A DNA stretch of 9,127 nt from Pseudomonadota bacterium (lineage in GTDB: Bacteria; Pseudomonadota; Gammaproteobacteria; Natronospirales; REEB76). The notes under the pieces are model-generated. The model ran no database searches, was not told the DNA's origin, and was given only the letters and a program-made list of their open reading frames with translations. Location: the NCBI GenBank assembly GCA_021779005.1, contig JAJYBN010000034.1, forward strand, positions 1 to 9,127, given 5' to 3'. Below are positions 1-7,304 of the stretch, piece after piece; positions within the stretch are counted from its first letter, which is position 1, and every line of letters starts with the position of its first letter. The translations under genes and the position numbers were made by a program.

Positions 1-459
1 ACTCACTGTGATGTTGATCGAATCGCTGTAATTGCCTGCGCTTAAATTTTGCTGTGCGGGGATCTTCCCGTAAACACTGAATACATTGCTGCTATTATTA
101 TTGTAGGATCGGACAATATTCCCTGTGCCACCGGACCCATTACCCCATACGGTGGTCAGGCCGGCGGTGGTGTAAAGGTTGTAGGTAAGTACATTTGTGC
201 CGAAGCGCATGGCGCGTGGAAAATAGGTGCCGTTGCCACCGGTGCTCAGATCCACAGTCATCGTTCCCGCACCATGGCTGCACTTTACTACGATGAGGTT
301 TGCCCCTGTCACGATCGTGGGCACCGGATTCATCATATCGTAATTGCCGAAGGCCAGATTATAGGATGTCACCGTACACGATGATGCTGCGGCGCGGGCG
401 ACGGCAGGCGCGAGCAGCGCAACGACGATGATGACGAGCATGCGGCGGTCACGCATCAT
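1..459 (-). CDS. Spore coat U (SCPU) domain pilus subunit, probable tip subunit; 3' end cut by window
   Basis: Translating the minus strand from the ATG at 459 gives an open frame of 153 codons that runs off the left edge. Residues about 7-24 form a Sec signal peptide (hydrophobic core LVIIVVALLAPAV, then ARA). The rest is one SCPU fold with the family's landmarks: a first Cys (residue 28), LAFGNYD (35-41), a second Cys (60), TYNLYTTAG (92-100), VWGNG and VYGKIPAQQNLSAGNYSD (129-146). The ATG overlaps the usher stop (ATGA), with TAGGAA about 8 nt upstream as ribosome binding site, so it is translationally coupled as last known gene of the pilus operon. The mature protein has almost nothing before Cys28, whereas the major pilin has about 16 residues there that would serve as donor strand. 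A subunit without a donor strand fits the pilus tip (role of CsuE); that is inference. The visible end matches the last strand of the pilin, so either one or two residues are missing or a second SCPU domain follows outside the window. Confidence 0.88.
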   Translation of the reverse strand, partial: MMRDRRMLVIIVVALLAPAVARAAASSCTVTSYNLAFGNYDMMNPVPTIVTGANLIVVKCSHGAGTMTVDLSTGGNGTYFPRAMRFGTNVLTYNLYTTAGLTTVWGNGSGGTGNIVRSYNNNSSNVFSVYGKIPAQQNLSAGNYSDSINITVS

Positions 460-3062
460 GGTTTTATTCCTATACAGGTATAGGTACCTAAGTCCGGCAG
501 TGGATCCGTGGTTTCCGGCAGGCTCACGTTGATTATGCAACTTTGCTGCTCCCAGTTAGCGCGCAGCCTGTCATGCGACGCTAGCCCGGTGATATAGACC
601 TCGCCATGAAACCCCACAGGGAAAGTTTGTTGCTGTCCCGCTATCTGAACACTGGCACCCGCCGGCAACGGCTTGCCATCCTGCAGGTTGATGGTCAGCG
701 TTGCACCACGGGTGGAGGTGATGGGGAATTTTACGATCACGCCGCTATTGAAACGCGGTACGGCGTTCTGCTGCAGGCTATTGACCTGGGAACTCATGGG
801 TAGACTGCCGGCGTCGAGGCTGATGGGGTTATTCTGGTAGGGCCGCAGGACGGGCACCAGCGCATCCCCGTGTTTGTCGGTCGTGCCGATGGGCTGGTTG
901 TCAGCGTACACCGTCACGTTGGGGATCCCAGGCACTTCCACCAAGCCAAATGCGCCCTGGATTTGACGCGTGGGGAACACGCCGCCATCGATGATTGCCA
1001 GGCTGCCTGCGGCCTCACCTTGGTAACTGGTTTGGCCATCGGTATTCATGGCACCCACCCGGTAGGTACCGACATTGTTCTGGTAATCGTATTCCGCCTG
1101 ATTCAGGGCATATGGACCCAGCTGGGTGCTGACGCGGTAGCCGCTGCCGGTACCAGTGGGCAGGTTTTCCTGCACCGTCGCGAATGCCTGATCAGTATTG
1201 TTTTGTCGTTGCACCCCCATGCTGACATCACTGCGCTCGCCGAAGGGCAAGGTGAACATCAGGAGCACGCCGTTGTTGCTGCTGCCGGTCAGGGAATGGA
1301 AGGCATTGGCCGTGAAAAAGCCGATACGTCCGACGTTGACGCTATAGTTCGCGGTCACCAGGCGGGCGCGGCCAAACAACGGACTGTCCTGGTCCAGATA
1401 CGTAAGGGAAACTGAACCGCCCCCGCCCAGGAATGCGCCCACACTGGCCGTGATCTGTTTGCTGGGAGCCGGCTGGCCATTGTATCCCAGCTCTGTGAAA
1501 TCCGAACTCGCCAACTGGATATTGGTACCGGCAGTGAAGACCGGTCCCTGCCACTGGTAGCCGACTAGTCCCAGCATGCCTTGGCCAAGATTGCTGTGAG
1601 CCAGGGCCAGGCCGGCATTGAAAACGCCGCTGTCGGATGCGGCGAAAGTGCCGCCGATACTCACGTCCTGAAGACCGGCGGAAGTTTCCCCACGCAGTTC
1701 GCCCGTGAAGTTATCAGTAAATCCATGACGGAAGATACCAGTGGCCGCGGCCGGACCGTAATCGTTGCTTTCCAGGCCATAGTTTTCCCGTAACTTTCCG
1801 ATTGAAATGGAATAATCATCCAGGCCCGATTTCAATAAATCTGAGCTGGCGTAGAAAGAAGCGGAGATAACCTGCTCGCGGCCGAGGGCATCGCGCACCA
1901 CCACGGTGGCAGTTCCAGGCCCAGTGACCACGGGTACGGCGGGTATCGAGAAAGGCCCCGGGGGCACCTGCTTCGATTCCTTGAGCAGGCCATTTACATA
2001 CAGTTGCACTGTGGAGGGCAATGCGGCCTGGCCGCCGATGGTAGGCAGCGGGAAGGTGATGAAATACGGACGGGTAGTGAAATTGGTGCCGTACTGCAGG
2101 CCACCCATGCGCACGGCCAGACCGGTCATCCCACCATCGTTGATGGAGTCTCCGAGTTGCAGGGTGGTCATGGTTTCGGGATTGTCGTGCGTCCAAGTGG
2201 TGTCCAGACGTGTCCACTGGCTATGGGCATGGTTGATGCCCTGGCCGAGGAAGCTGCTCGTGCCTACGCCCCAGTAGTTGAACAGACCTGCCTCCAGCAG
2301 GCTGTTGAGTGAAGTCAGTCCAGTGATACGGCTGCCCAGAAAGTCATAGTTGAGGAAACCGCCCCAAGGGGTGTGTTGTGGCTGGGGATTTTCCGGGAAC
2401 AGGCCGTCCACGATCGTGCCGCTGAATGCCGCCGCCGGCGCGGTGATCCGCAAGGTTTCCGTGGAAGTATCCACCCGGTAGGTGAGGCCCGGGAAGGCAT
2501 CCAGCGGGTAATACTTTTCGCCTTCGTATACATAGGGTGTGACCGCGGGCGCGAGCAGGCGCCAGCGCTTAAGGTCGGAGCCCTTTGCATACAGGTTCTT
2601 GTCCGGCCTGGCACCAAAACTCAGGAACAGGTCAGTCTCATGCTGGGGTTGCTGGTTGAGATGCACTTCGAGCAACAGTTCAATCGGCGCAGCAGGGATG
2701 GTCGCCTGTGGTGGGCTCTGGATTGATGCTACCTGTGCTCCAGGCCCTAGTGACTGAGTGAACGCGGCTAGAGCGGCAACCTTTATCCGGGACAGGTGAG
2801 CGCGTGTGGTGTTTGTTGTCTGGGTATGCCGCTGCTCGGGTGTTGGCCTATACAGCATGGTAATCGACCTGATGGCAGGAGATCTGAAAGACGAGACTGA
2901 AGTGGATATGGGCGTGTTGTGGGTAGGCGCCCCCGGCCGATACGAACTGTAGGTGCTCAGCAGTAACAGGATGATTACCGCCATCGCCAGCAATTCGGCA
3001 GTCATAAGGAAACTCAGCACGCCGTATTGTCGGCATGCCCGATTTTGGAAGGTGGGATTCAC
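456..3062 (-). CDS. Outer-membrane usher of an archaic (Csu/sigma-clade) chaperone-usher pilus
   Basis: The 868-codon frame encodes a fimbrial usher, the 24-strand outer-membrane barrel that recruits chaperone-subunit complexes and secretes the pilus. The N-terminal periplasmic domain starts near residue 126 (IELLLEVHLNQQ); GGFLNYDF is at 234-241. The barrel follows, with a middle plug-like part near 345-405 (VQLYVNGLLKESKQVPPGPF, then GTATVVVRDALGREQ). The C-terminal part (about 705-868) has two small beta domains, with PNVTVYADNQPIG, GATLTINLQDGKPLPAGA, and Cys842 with Cys863, a pair typical of usher C-termini. This matches CsuD-like ushers. It lies directly downstream of the chaperone and overlaps the tip gene by 4 bp. 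The start is uncertain: GTG 3062 is the first start of the frame, ATG 3005 (residue 20) precedes a hydrophobic helix, and ATG 2858 (residue 69) has AGG about 10 nt upstream and could begin a weak signal peptide (RIKVAALAAFTQSLG, residues 92-106). None has a strong ribosome binding site. The 125 residues before the usher domain are longer than usual. Confidence 0.93.
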   Translation of the reverse strand: MNPTFQNRACRQYGVLSFLMTAELLAMAVIILLLLSTYSSYRPGAPTHNTPISTSVSSFRSPAIRSITMLYRPTPEQRHTQTTNTTRAHLSRIKVAALAAFTQSLGPGAQVASIQSPPQATIPAAPIELLLEVHLNQQPQHETDLFLSFGARPDKNLYAKGSDLKRWRLLAPAVTPYVYEGEKYYPLDAFPGLTYRVDTSTETLRITAPAAAFSGTIVDGLFPENPQPQHTPWGGFLNYDFLGSRITGLTSLNSLLEAGLFNYWGVGTSSFLGQGINHAHSQWTRLDTTWTHDNPETMTTLQLGDSINDGGMTGLAVRMGGLQYGTNFTTRPYFITFPLPTIGGQAALPSTVQLYVNGLLKESKQVPPGPFSIPAVPVVTGPGTATVVVRDALGREQVISASFYASSDLLKSGLDDYSISIGKLRENYGLESNDYGPAAATGIFRHGFTDNFTGELRGETSAGLQDVSIGGTFAASDSGVFNAGLALAHSNLGQGMLGLVGYQWQGPVFTAGTNIQLASSDFTELGYNGQPAPSKQITASVGAFLGGGGSVSLTYLDQDSPLFGRARLVTANYSVNVGRIGFFTANAFHSLTGSSNNGVLLMFTLPFGERSDVSMGVQRQNNTDQAFATVQENLPTGTGSGYRVSTQLGPYALNQAEYDYQNNVGTYRVGAMNTDGQTSYQGEAAGSLAIIDGGVFPTRQIQGAFGLVEVPGIPNVTVYADNQPIGTTDKHGDALVPVLRPYQNNPISLDAGSLPMSSQVNSLQQNAVPRFNSGVIVKFPITSTRGATLTINLQDGKPLPAGASVQIAGQQQTFPVGFHGEVYITGLASHDRLRANWEQQSCIINVSLPETTDPLPDLGTYTCIGIKP

Positions 3063-3152
3063 GGATCAACCCAGGCGGTCCAGAAACCGGCAGCTTCATT
3101 AAAGGGCAAAGAACTGTCTACGGTGCCATCACTCAGGAGCTGTACGGCTGCA

Positions 3153-3863
3153 CTACTTTTCCAGAACCAGCTGCGCATGGCGAGTGCCTCGGTCGGTATC
3201 AGCAAGGACCTCGAGCGGAGTGTTTGCAGCCAGGGGTGACGTCAGTTTGAGGGTCCAGGTATGGGTTGCGCCGGGCAGGACATAGCTGCCGGATTCCTGT
3301 GACCATGCCCGAGATTGATCAGGCGACTGTAACTGCCACTTCAAGACTTGCGCATGTGCGTTGCCGGTATTGGTGGCGCTCACCTGCAGTTCGCCGGGCG
3401 AGAGCAGTTTTCCCGACCATCGAAGCTTGGGTTCGGTTGCAGTTAAAGGATCCACAAACACCGGGATGCCCATCCGCAAGGCGATCTGCACACCACGGAA
3501 CTCCTTCGTAGGTGCTGGTGGCACTTCCGTGAGGTACATGCGGTAGCAGGTTTCCTGGCTGGCATCCGGCTGGGTGCGCATGCCGACGCGCACCACCTGC
3601 TGGCTCCCTGGTGCCACGGTGAAGATTGGCGGCGTTGCCAGGAGGTTGCGGCTCGGCGTATACACGTCGTCGCCGTTCTCCTGGGCCCACGCCACAATCT
3701 GCAGCTGAACCACTGTCGGGGTGTCGCTGCTGTTGGTCACCCTTATCACATCGGTGGAATGATCGGCGGAGAGCGTAATGCGTATTGGACTCACCTGGAA
3801 TGAAGCGGCTTGTGCCCATAGGGGCACAAGCAACAGCGAGATCAGGGCCAGAATCCGGCGCAT
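3153..3863 (-). CDS. Periplasmic pilus chaperone (PapD/CsuC-like)
   Basis: This 236-residue protein is a pilus assembly chaperone of the two-immunoglobulin-domain PapD type. It caps unfolded SCPU subunits in the periplasm and hands them to the usher. A signal peptide (MRRILALISLLLVPLWAQAA) is followed by SFQVSPIRITL; with cleavage after Ala20, the Arg is mature residue 8, the position of the invariant Arg that anchors the subunit C-terminus in PapD and FimC. Domain 1 continues with VTNSSDTPTVVQLQIVAW (42-59), the FTVAPGSQQVVRVGMR strand (81-96) and CYRMYLTEVPP (106-116). LRMGIPVFVDP (129-139) carries Arg130, a candidate second anchor, and leads into domain 2. Length and motifs are those of archaic chaperones such as CsuC. 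I chose ATG 3863 because GGAG lies 8 nt upstream of it; an in-frame GTG at 3872 would add three residues but would overlap that site. The pilin stop is 34 nt upstream, so the two are co-transcribed. Confidence 0.93.
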   Translation of the reverse strand: MRRILALISLLLVPLWAQAASFQVSPIRITLSADHSTDVIRVTNSSDTPTVVQLQIVAWAQENGDDVYTPSRNLLATPPIFTVAPGSQQVVRVGMRTQPDASQETCYRMYLTEVPPAPTKEFRGVQIALRMGIPVFVDPLTATEPKLRWSGKLLSPGELQVSATNTGNAHAQVLKWQLQSPDQSRAWSQESGSYVLPGATHTWTLKLTSPLAANTPLEVLADTDRGTRHAQLVLEK

Positions 3864-3897
3864 GCCTTCCACTCCGCGTTCGAAACGATTCCCGTGA

Positions 3898-4410
3898 TTA
3901 GAAGGTCACCGTGACGGTGATGGTGTCACTATAGCTGCCGGCCGGGACATTCTGCCCAGCCGGTATCTTGCCATACACCGTATAGCTTTGCGCATTACCG
4001 ACACCTGGGCCGGCGCCCGTGCCGCCGTCGCAGTTCATACCTGAACCACACGTGCTGTTCCAGACGTTAGCATAACCGCTGTCGACGAACAGGTTGTAGT
4101 CGAGCAGGTTGGTGCCGTTGGCCATGATGCGGTTGGCCGCACTGCCACCATTGGCACCGTAGTTCAGGGCGATCGTGTAGGTATCGCTCTTGGTGCAGTT
4201 GATGTTGATGGCGCTGGTGCTGGTCACCGCTCCTAGATTGACGTCGTAGTTGCCAAATGCCATGGCACTTGCGGAATTAACCACGCAGGAATTGACCACG
4301 GTGGCCGTGACGGCGAAGGAAGTCCCGGTAGTGCCTGCCTGAGCCTGCACGCTGGCAAGGGCCAAGGCAGCAGCGCTGGTGATCGCAAGAGTATGTATAA
4401 GTTTAAACAT
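3898..4410 (-). CDS. Major pilin subunit, SCPU domain (CsuA/B-like)
   Basis: The 170-residue protein has a Sec signal peptide (about 1-25, core IHTLAITSAAALALASVQA) and one SCPU domain. The mature N-terminus (GTTGTSFAVTATVVNSC) alternates hydrophobic residues before the first Cys, as expected for a donor strand that completes the next subunit in the fibre. Cys42 and Cys72 are the conserved family pair; Cys121 and Cys127 lie in an extra Gly-rich insertion (119-138) absent from the tip-like subunit. MAFGNYDVN (50-58) and VYGKIPAGQNVPAGSYSDTITVTVTF (145-170) are signature segments. It is the first gene of the operon and carries the strongest ribosome binding site there (GGAG, 7 nt before the ATG), which fits the most abundant structural subunit. 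The family also occurs as stand-alone secreted proteins, but the adjoining chaperone and usher make a pilus subunit the clear call. Confidence 0.95.
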   Translation of the reverse strand: MFKLIHTLAITSAAALALASVQAQAGTTGTSFAVTATVVNSCVVNSASAMAFGNYDVNLGAVTSTSAININCTKSDTYTIALNYGANGGSAANRIMANGTNLLDYNLFVDSGYANVWNSTCGSGMNCDGGTGAGPGVGNAQSYTVYGKIPAGQNVPAGSYSDTITVTVTF

Positions 4411-4573
4411 GACAGATCTCCAAGGATGTTAAGGGCGTTACCAATAATTAAAAACCAAGCTTCTCAGAGAAGGGCCGTCCACTTCCGTGTCGGACGGCCT
4501 GGTCACCCAACCGGGTGTTTCTCAGACGGCTTGGGGGGTTCCCTATGAAGGTGCCTGAGAGTTTCTCTTACAT
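4411..4573 (-). promoter_or_regulatory. Long structured 5' leader of the pilin operon
   Basis: If transcription starts about 12 nt after the -12 box of the proposed sigma-54 promoter (near 4573), the leader is about 160 nt. It contains GAGAAACTCTCAGG (4567-4554), which can form a small hairpin or use TCTCAG (4560-4555) to pair with CTGAGA at either 4526-4521 or 4467-4462. Those two CTGAGA copies lie on or beside the strands that close the downstream folded element, so pairing would compete with it. The pilin ribosome binding site region (CTTGGAG) could also pair with the CCAAG of the outer stem. This is a reading of complementarity only. Confidence 0.4.
4450..4534 (-). terminator. Candidate leader attenuator: closed multi-branched RNA followed by T5
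   Basis: On the minus strand the pilin leader can fold into one closed element. An outer stem pairs 4529-4534 (CCAAGC) with 4455-4460 (GCTTGG). An inner stem pairs 4519-4523 (GAGAA) with 4467-4471 (TTCTC). Inside are two hairpins: 4504-4517 (CACCC/GGGTG, loop GGTT) and 4473-4499 (GGCCGTCC/GGACGGCC, 11-nt loop). The outer stem is followed at once by TTTTT (4454-4450), like an intrinsic terminator, only 39 nt before the pilin start codon. The pairings are visible in the sequence; that the element terminates or regulates is inference. It could also be a stabilising 5' cap for an abundant mRNA. It has no ligand-binding core that I recognise. Confidence 0.45.
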
Positions 4574-4582
4574 CCATACCCG

Positions 4583-4598
4583 AGCAAGCCCTATGCCA
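4583..4598 (-). promoter_or_regulatory. Candidate sigma-54 (-24/-12) promoter of the pilin operon
   Basis: The minus strand reads TGGCATAGGGCTTGCT. The sigma-54 consensus is TGGCAC-N5-TTGCW; here only the last base of the -24 box differs, and the GG and GC doublets are exactly 10 nt apart. It lies about 170 nt upstream of the pilin ATG with the right orientation. No convincing sigma-70 promoter was seen in the same region. RpoN control would require an enhancer-binding activator, none of which is encoded in the window. Confidence 0.6.
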
Positions 4599-4608
4599 AT
4601 TTGATTGG
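4596..4608. promoter_or_regulatory. Inverted repeat overlapping the -24 box
   Basis: CCAATTTGATTGG is a perfect inverted repeat with 5-bp arms (4596-4600 and 4604-4608) and a 3-bp spacer. Its left arm shares three bases with the -24 element of the proposed promoter. A protein bound here would be placed to block or modulate polymerase. The site is short and could be chance. Confidence 0.3.
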
Positions 4609-4690
4609 TCCAGTGTTTCCAAGTCGCGTGGGTAATTACAGCGCCCTTCTCTGGAGCTGAACTGACGAAATATGTCAGGTCTGCTGCAAT

Positions 4691-4712
4691 ATTTGTTCTA
4701 AGAGTGACAAAT
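4691..4712. promoter_or_regulatory. ATTTGT-N10-ACAAAT inverted repeat, candidate activator site
   Basis: Perfect 6-bp arms at 4691-4696 and 4707-4712 are separated by 10 bp. The site lies about 120-140 bp upstream of the proposed start point, in the range where enhancer-binding activators of sigma-54 promoters commonly sit. The core TTTGT/ACAAA recurs at 4758-4769. The surrounding DNA is strikingly AT-rich compared with the flanking genes. Confidence 0.3.
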
Positions 4713-4757
4713 TTGGCGTACTTGACATGCTGCTTTCAAGGTGTCATCAATGAATAC

Positions 4758-4769
4758 TTTGTGTACAAA
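4758..4769. promoter_or_regulatory. Second TTTGT/ACAAA inverted repeat
   Basis: TTTGTGTACAAA has TTTGT and ACAAA arms with a 2-bp spacer. It repeats the half-sites of the 4691-4712 element about 60 bp further from the promoter but with different spacing, so a shared binding protein is only a suggestion. The AT-rich DNA from 4680 to 4800 otherwise holds no gene. Confidence 0.25.
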
Positions 4770-4802
4770 TAAACTTAATTTATAAGAAGTTACGTGCGAA
4801 TA

Positions 4803-5783
<981 letters not shown>

Positions 5784-5798
5784 ACGCGCCCCTGATTA

Positions 5799-6263
5799 AT
5801 GCTGCACGTGGTCCTGTACCAGCCGGAAATCCCGCCCAACACCGGCAATATCATACGCCTGTGTGCCAACGCCGGCGCCAGCTTGCACCTCATCCATCCG
5901 CTCGGCTTCGAACTCTCCGAGGCGCGGGTGAAACGCGCCGGCCTCGATTACCATGACATGGCCTGCGTGCACGAACATTCGGATCTTGAAAAATTTTTCA
6001 AGGATGTCATGCCTAGGCGGCTGTTCGCGATCTCCACGCGTGCCGATGTTTGCTATACCGAAGTACAATTTAAGGCCGGTGATGCGCTGCTGTTCGGACC
6101 GGAAACCCGCGGGCTGCCGCAGGCACTCTTGGATTCCCTGCCGCCCGAGCAACGCTTGCGCATCCCGATGCGACCCAATAACCGCAGCCTGAATCTCTCC
6201 AACGCGGTGGCGGTGATCGTGTATGAAGCTTGGCGGCAGCTAGCCTTTGAAGGCGGGTGCTGA
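5799..6263 (+). CDS. trmL: tRNA (cytidine/uridine-34 2'-O)-methyltransferase TrmL
   Basis: This 154-residue SPOUT-family protein is the length of E. coli TrmL (YibK), which methylates the ribose of wobble base 34 in tRNA-Leu using S-adenosylmethionine. The three SPOUT motifs are present: motif 1 [18 protein letters not shown] (9-26), motif 2 [11 protein letters not shown] (97-107) and motif 3 [18 protein letters not shown] (122-139), which form the knotted cofactor site. The start is fixed by an in-frame TGA two codons before the ATG and by the typical N-terminus [16 protein letters not shown]. No Shine-Dalgarno sequence is visible. With only 15 bp to the pyrD start, its promoter must lie inside pyrD. 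It converges on gpsA with 22 bp between stop codons and no clear terminator. In E. coli trmL also neighbours this cluster, beside cysE, which is absent here. Confidence 0.95.
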   Translation: MLHVVLYQPEIPPNTGNIIRLCANAGASLHLIHPLGFELSEARVKRAGLDYHDMACVHEHSDLEKFFKDVMPRRLFAISTRADVCYTEVQFKAGDALLFGPETRGLPQALLDSLPPEQRLRIPMRPNNRSLNLSNAVAVIVYEAWRQLAFEGGC

Positions 6264-6285
6264 ATCGAAACGGGATCCAGGACCG

Positions 6286-7290
6286 TTATGCTTCTGACTT
6301 GAGGGCGCGCGCCATCAGGGCTTCGACGGCGGCGCGTGGTGCCACGCCCTGATGCAGGATGCGGTAGACCTGCTCGGTGATGGGCATCTCGACATCGAGC
6401 CGGTGCGCCAGCAGGTGCACTGCCTCGGCGGCATACACGCCTTCCACCACCTGGCCGATGTCTCGTGCACTGCTTTTCACATCGTTGCCGGCCGCCAGTG
6501 CCAGTCCCAAGCGGCGGTTGCGCGACTGGTCGTCAGTGCAGGTGAGTACCAGATCCCCCAAGCCCGCCAGGCCCTGAAGAGTTTCGGCGCGTGCGCCCAG
6601 TTTCAGACCCAGCCGCGTGATCTCCGCCAAACCACGGGTGATGAGTGCGGCGCGGGCATTGGCGCCGAACTTCAGTCCATCGCTGATGCCGCAACCGATG
6701 GCGATGATGTTCTTGACCGCGCCACCCACTTCCACCCCCGCCATGTCATCGGAGGTGTAGGCGCGGAAACTCCGGTTGTGGAGTGCTTCCGCCAGGTCCC
6801 TGGCGAACGGCGGGTCATTCGCGGCGATGGTCACTGCCGTGGGCATGCCGGCGGCCACTTCCCGTGCGAACGTGGGACCCGAGAGCACCGCCAGCGGCGG
6901 TTGTGAGCCCAACTCTTCAGTGGCCACTTGGTGCAGCAGTTTGCCGCTGTCGTGTTCAAAACCCTTGGTGGCCCAGGCGAGCCGCAGGTTTTTCGGTTTT
7001 TGTGCAGCCAGCAGCTTCAAGGTGGTGCGGAACCCGTGGCTAGGCACCACCACCAGCACATCGTTGACCACGGCCGTGATTTCTTCCAGGCGGGTCTCGA
7101 CGGCCAGCGCTGCGGGGAACGGGATGCCCGGCAGGTACTGGCGATTTTCGTGGTCCGCGATCAGTGGCGGCAATTCGTTCTGATCCACCGACCACAAGCG
7201 CACGCTACGGCCATTGCGTGCCAGCAGTATGGCCAGTGCCGTGCCCCAGGAACCGGCGCCGAGGATGCCGATGGGAGCTGTAGTGGTCAC
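6286..7290 (-). CDS. gpsA: Glycerol-3-phosphate dehydrogenase [NAD(P)+]
   Basis: The 334-residue cytosolic enzyme reduces dihydroxyacetone phosphate to sn-glycerol 3-phosphate, the backbone for phospholipid synthesis. The N-terminal Rossmann domain opens with GILGAGSWGTA (8-18, GxGxxG-type). WATKGFE (106-112) and LSGPTFAREVAAGMPTAV (136-153) follow. The C-terminal helical domain has GGAVKNIIAIGCGISDGL (189-206) with the catalytic Lys193, and GLGDLVLTCTDDQSRNRRLG (243-262). Length is normal. The start must precede the Rossmann motif; the only candidate is GTG at 7290, 14 nt after the secB stop, with no recognisable ribosome binding site, so translation probably depends on coupling to secB. It is the last gene of the yibN-grxC-secB-gpsA operon, the same order as in E. 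coli. Confidence 0.96.
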   Translation of the reverse strand: MTTTAPIGILGAGSWGTALAILLARNGRSVRLWSVDQNELPPLIADHENRQYLPGIPFPAALAVETRLEEITAVVNDVLVVVPSHGFRTTLKLLAAQKPKNLRLAWATKGFEHDSGKLLHQVATEELGSQPPLAVLSGPTFAREVAAGMPTAVTIAANDPPFARDLAEALHNRSFRAYTSDDMAGVEVGGAVKNIIAIGCGISDGLKFGANARAALITRGLAEITRLGLKLGARAETLQGLAGLGDLVLTCTDDQSRNRRLGLALAAGNDVKSSARDIGQVVEGVYAAEAVHLLAHRLDVEMPITEQVYRILHQGVAPRAAVEALMARALKSEA

Positions 7291-7304
7291 GTCAGCGCGC
7301 GCGA

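Noticed and set aside
870..1415. Plus-strand frame inside the usher
   Set aside because: It is the antisense of well-supported usher coding sequence and shows no domain or ribosome binding site.
2848..3099. 83-codon minus-strand frame starting at ATG 3099 between chaperone and usher
   Set aside because: No ribosome binding site, no signal peptide or known motif, and it overlaps the usher frame; probably chance.
4535..4665. Glycine riboswitch ahead of the pilin (minus strand GAAACTCTCAGGCA resembles the 3' side of that aptamer)
   Set aside because: The matching 5' GGAGAG strand and the conserved GCCGAAGGGGCAA-like core are absent, and a pilin is not a usual target; CTCTCAGG is better explained by local pairings.
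4411..4665. Cyclic-di-GMP (GEMM) or cobalamin riboswitch
   Set aside because: c-di-GMP control would suit a pilus, but the GEMM core (CAGGGCAAACC, GACGCAAAGCC) is not found. ATAGGGAA resembles part of a cobalamin element, but the B12 box is missing.
4772..4791. Intrinsic terminator after pyrD
   Set aside because: Only a 5-bp AT stem (AACTT/AAGTT) with a 10-nt loop and a broken T tract; too weak to call.
6352..6906. Plus-strand frame inside gpsA
   Set aside because: Mirror of gpsA codons (His/Gln/Val-rich), no recognisable fold, fully covered by a conserved enzyme.
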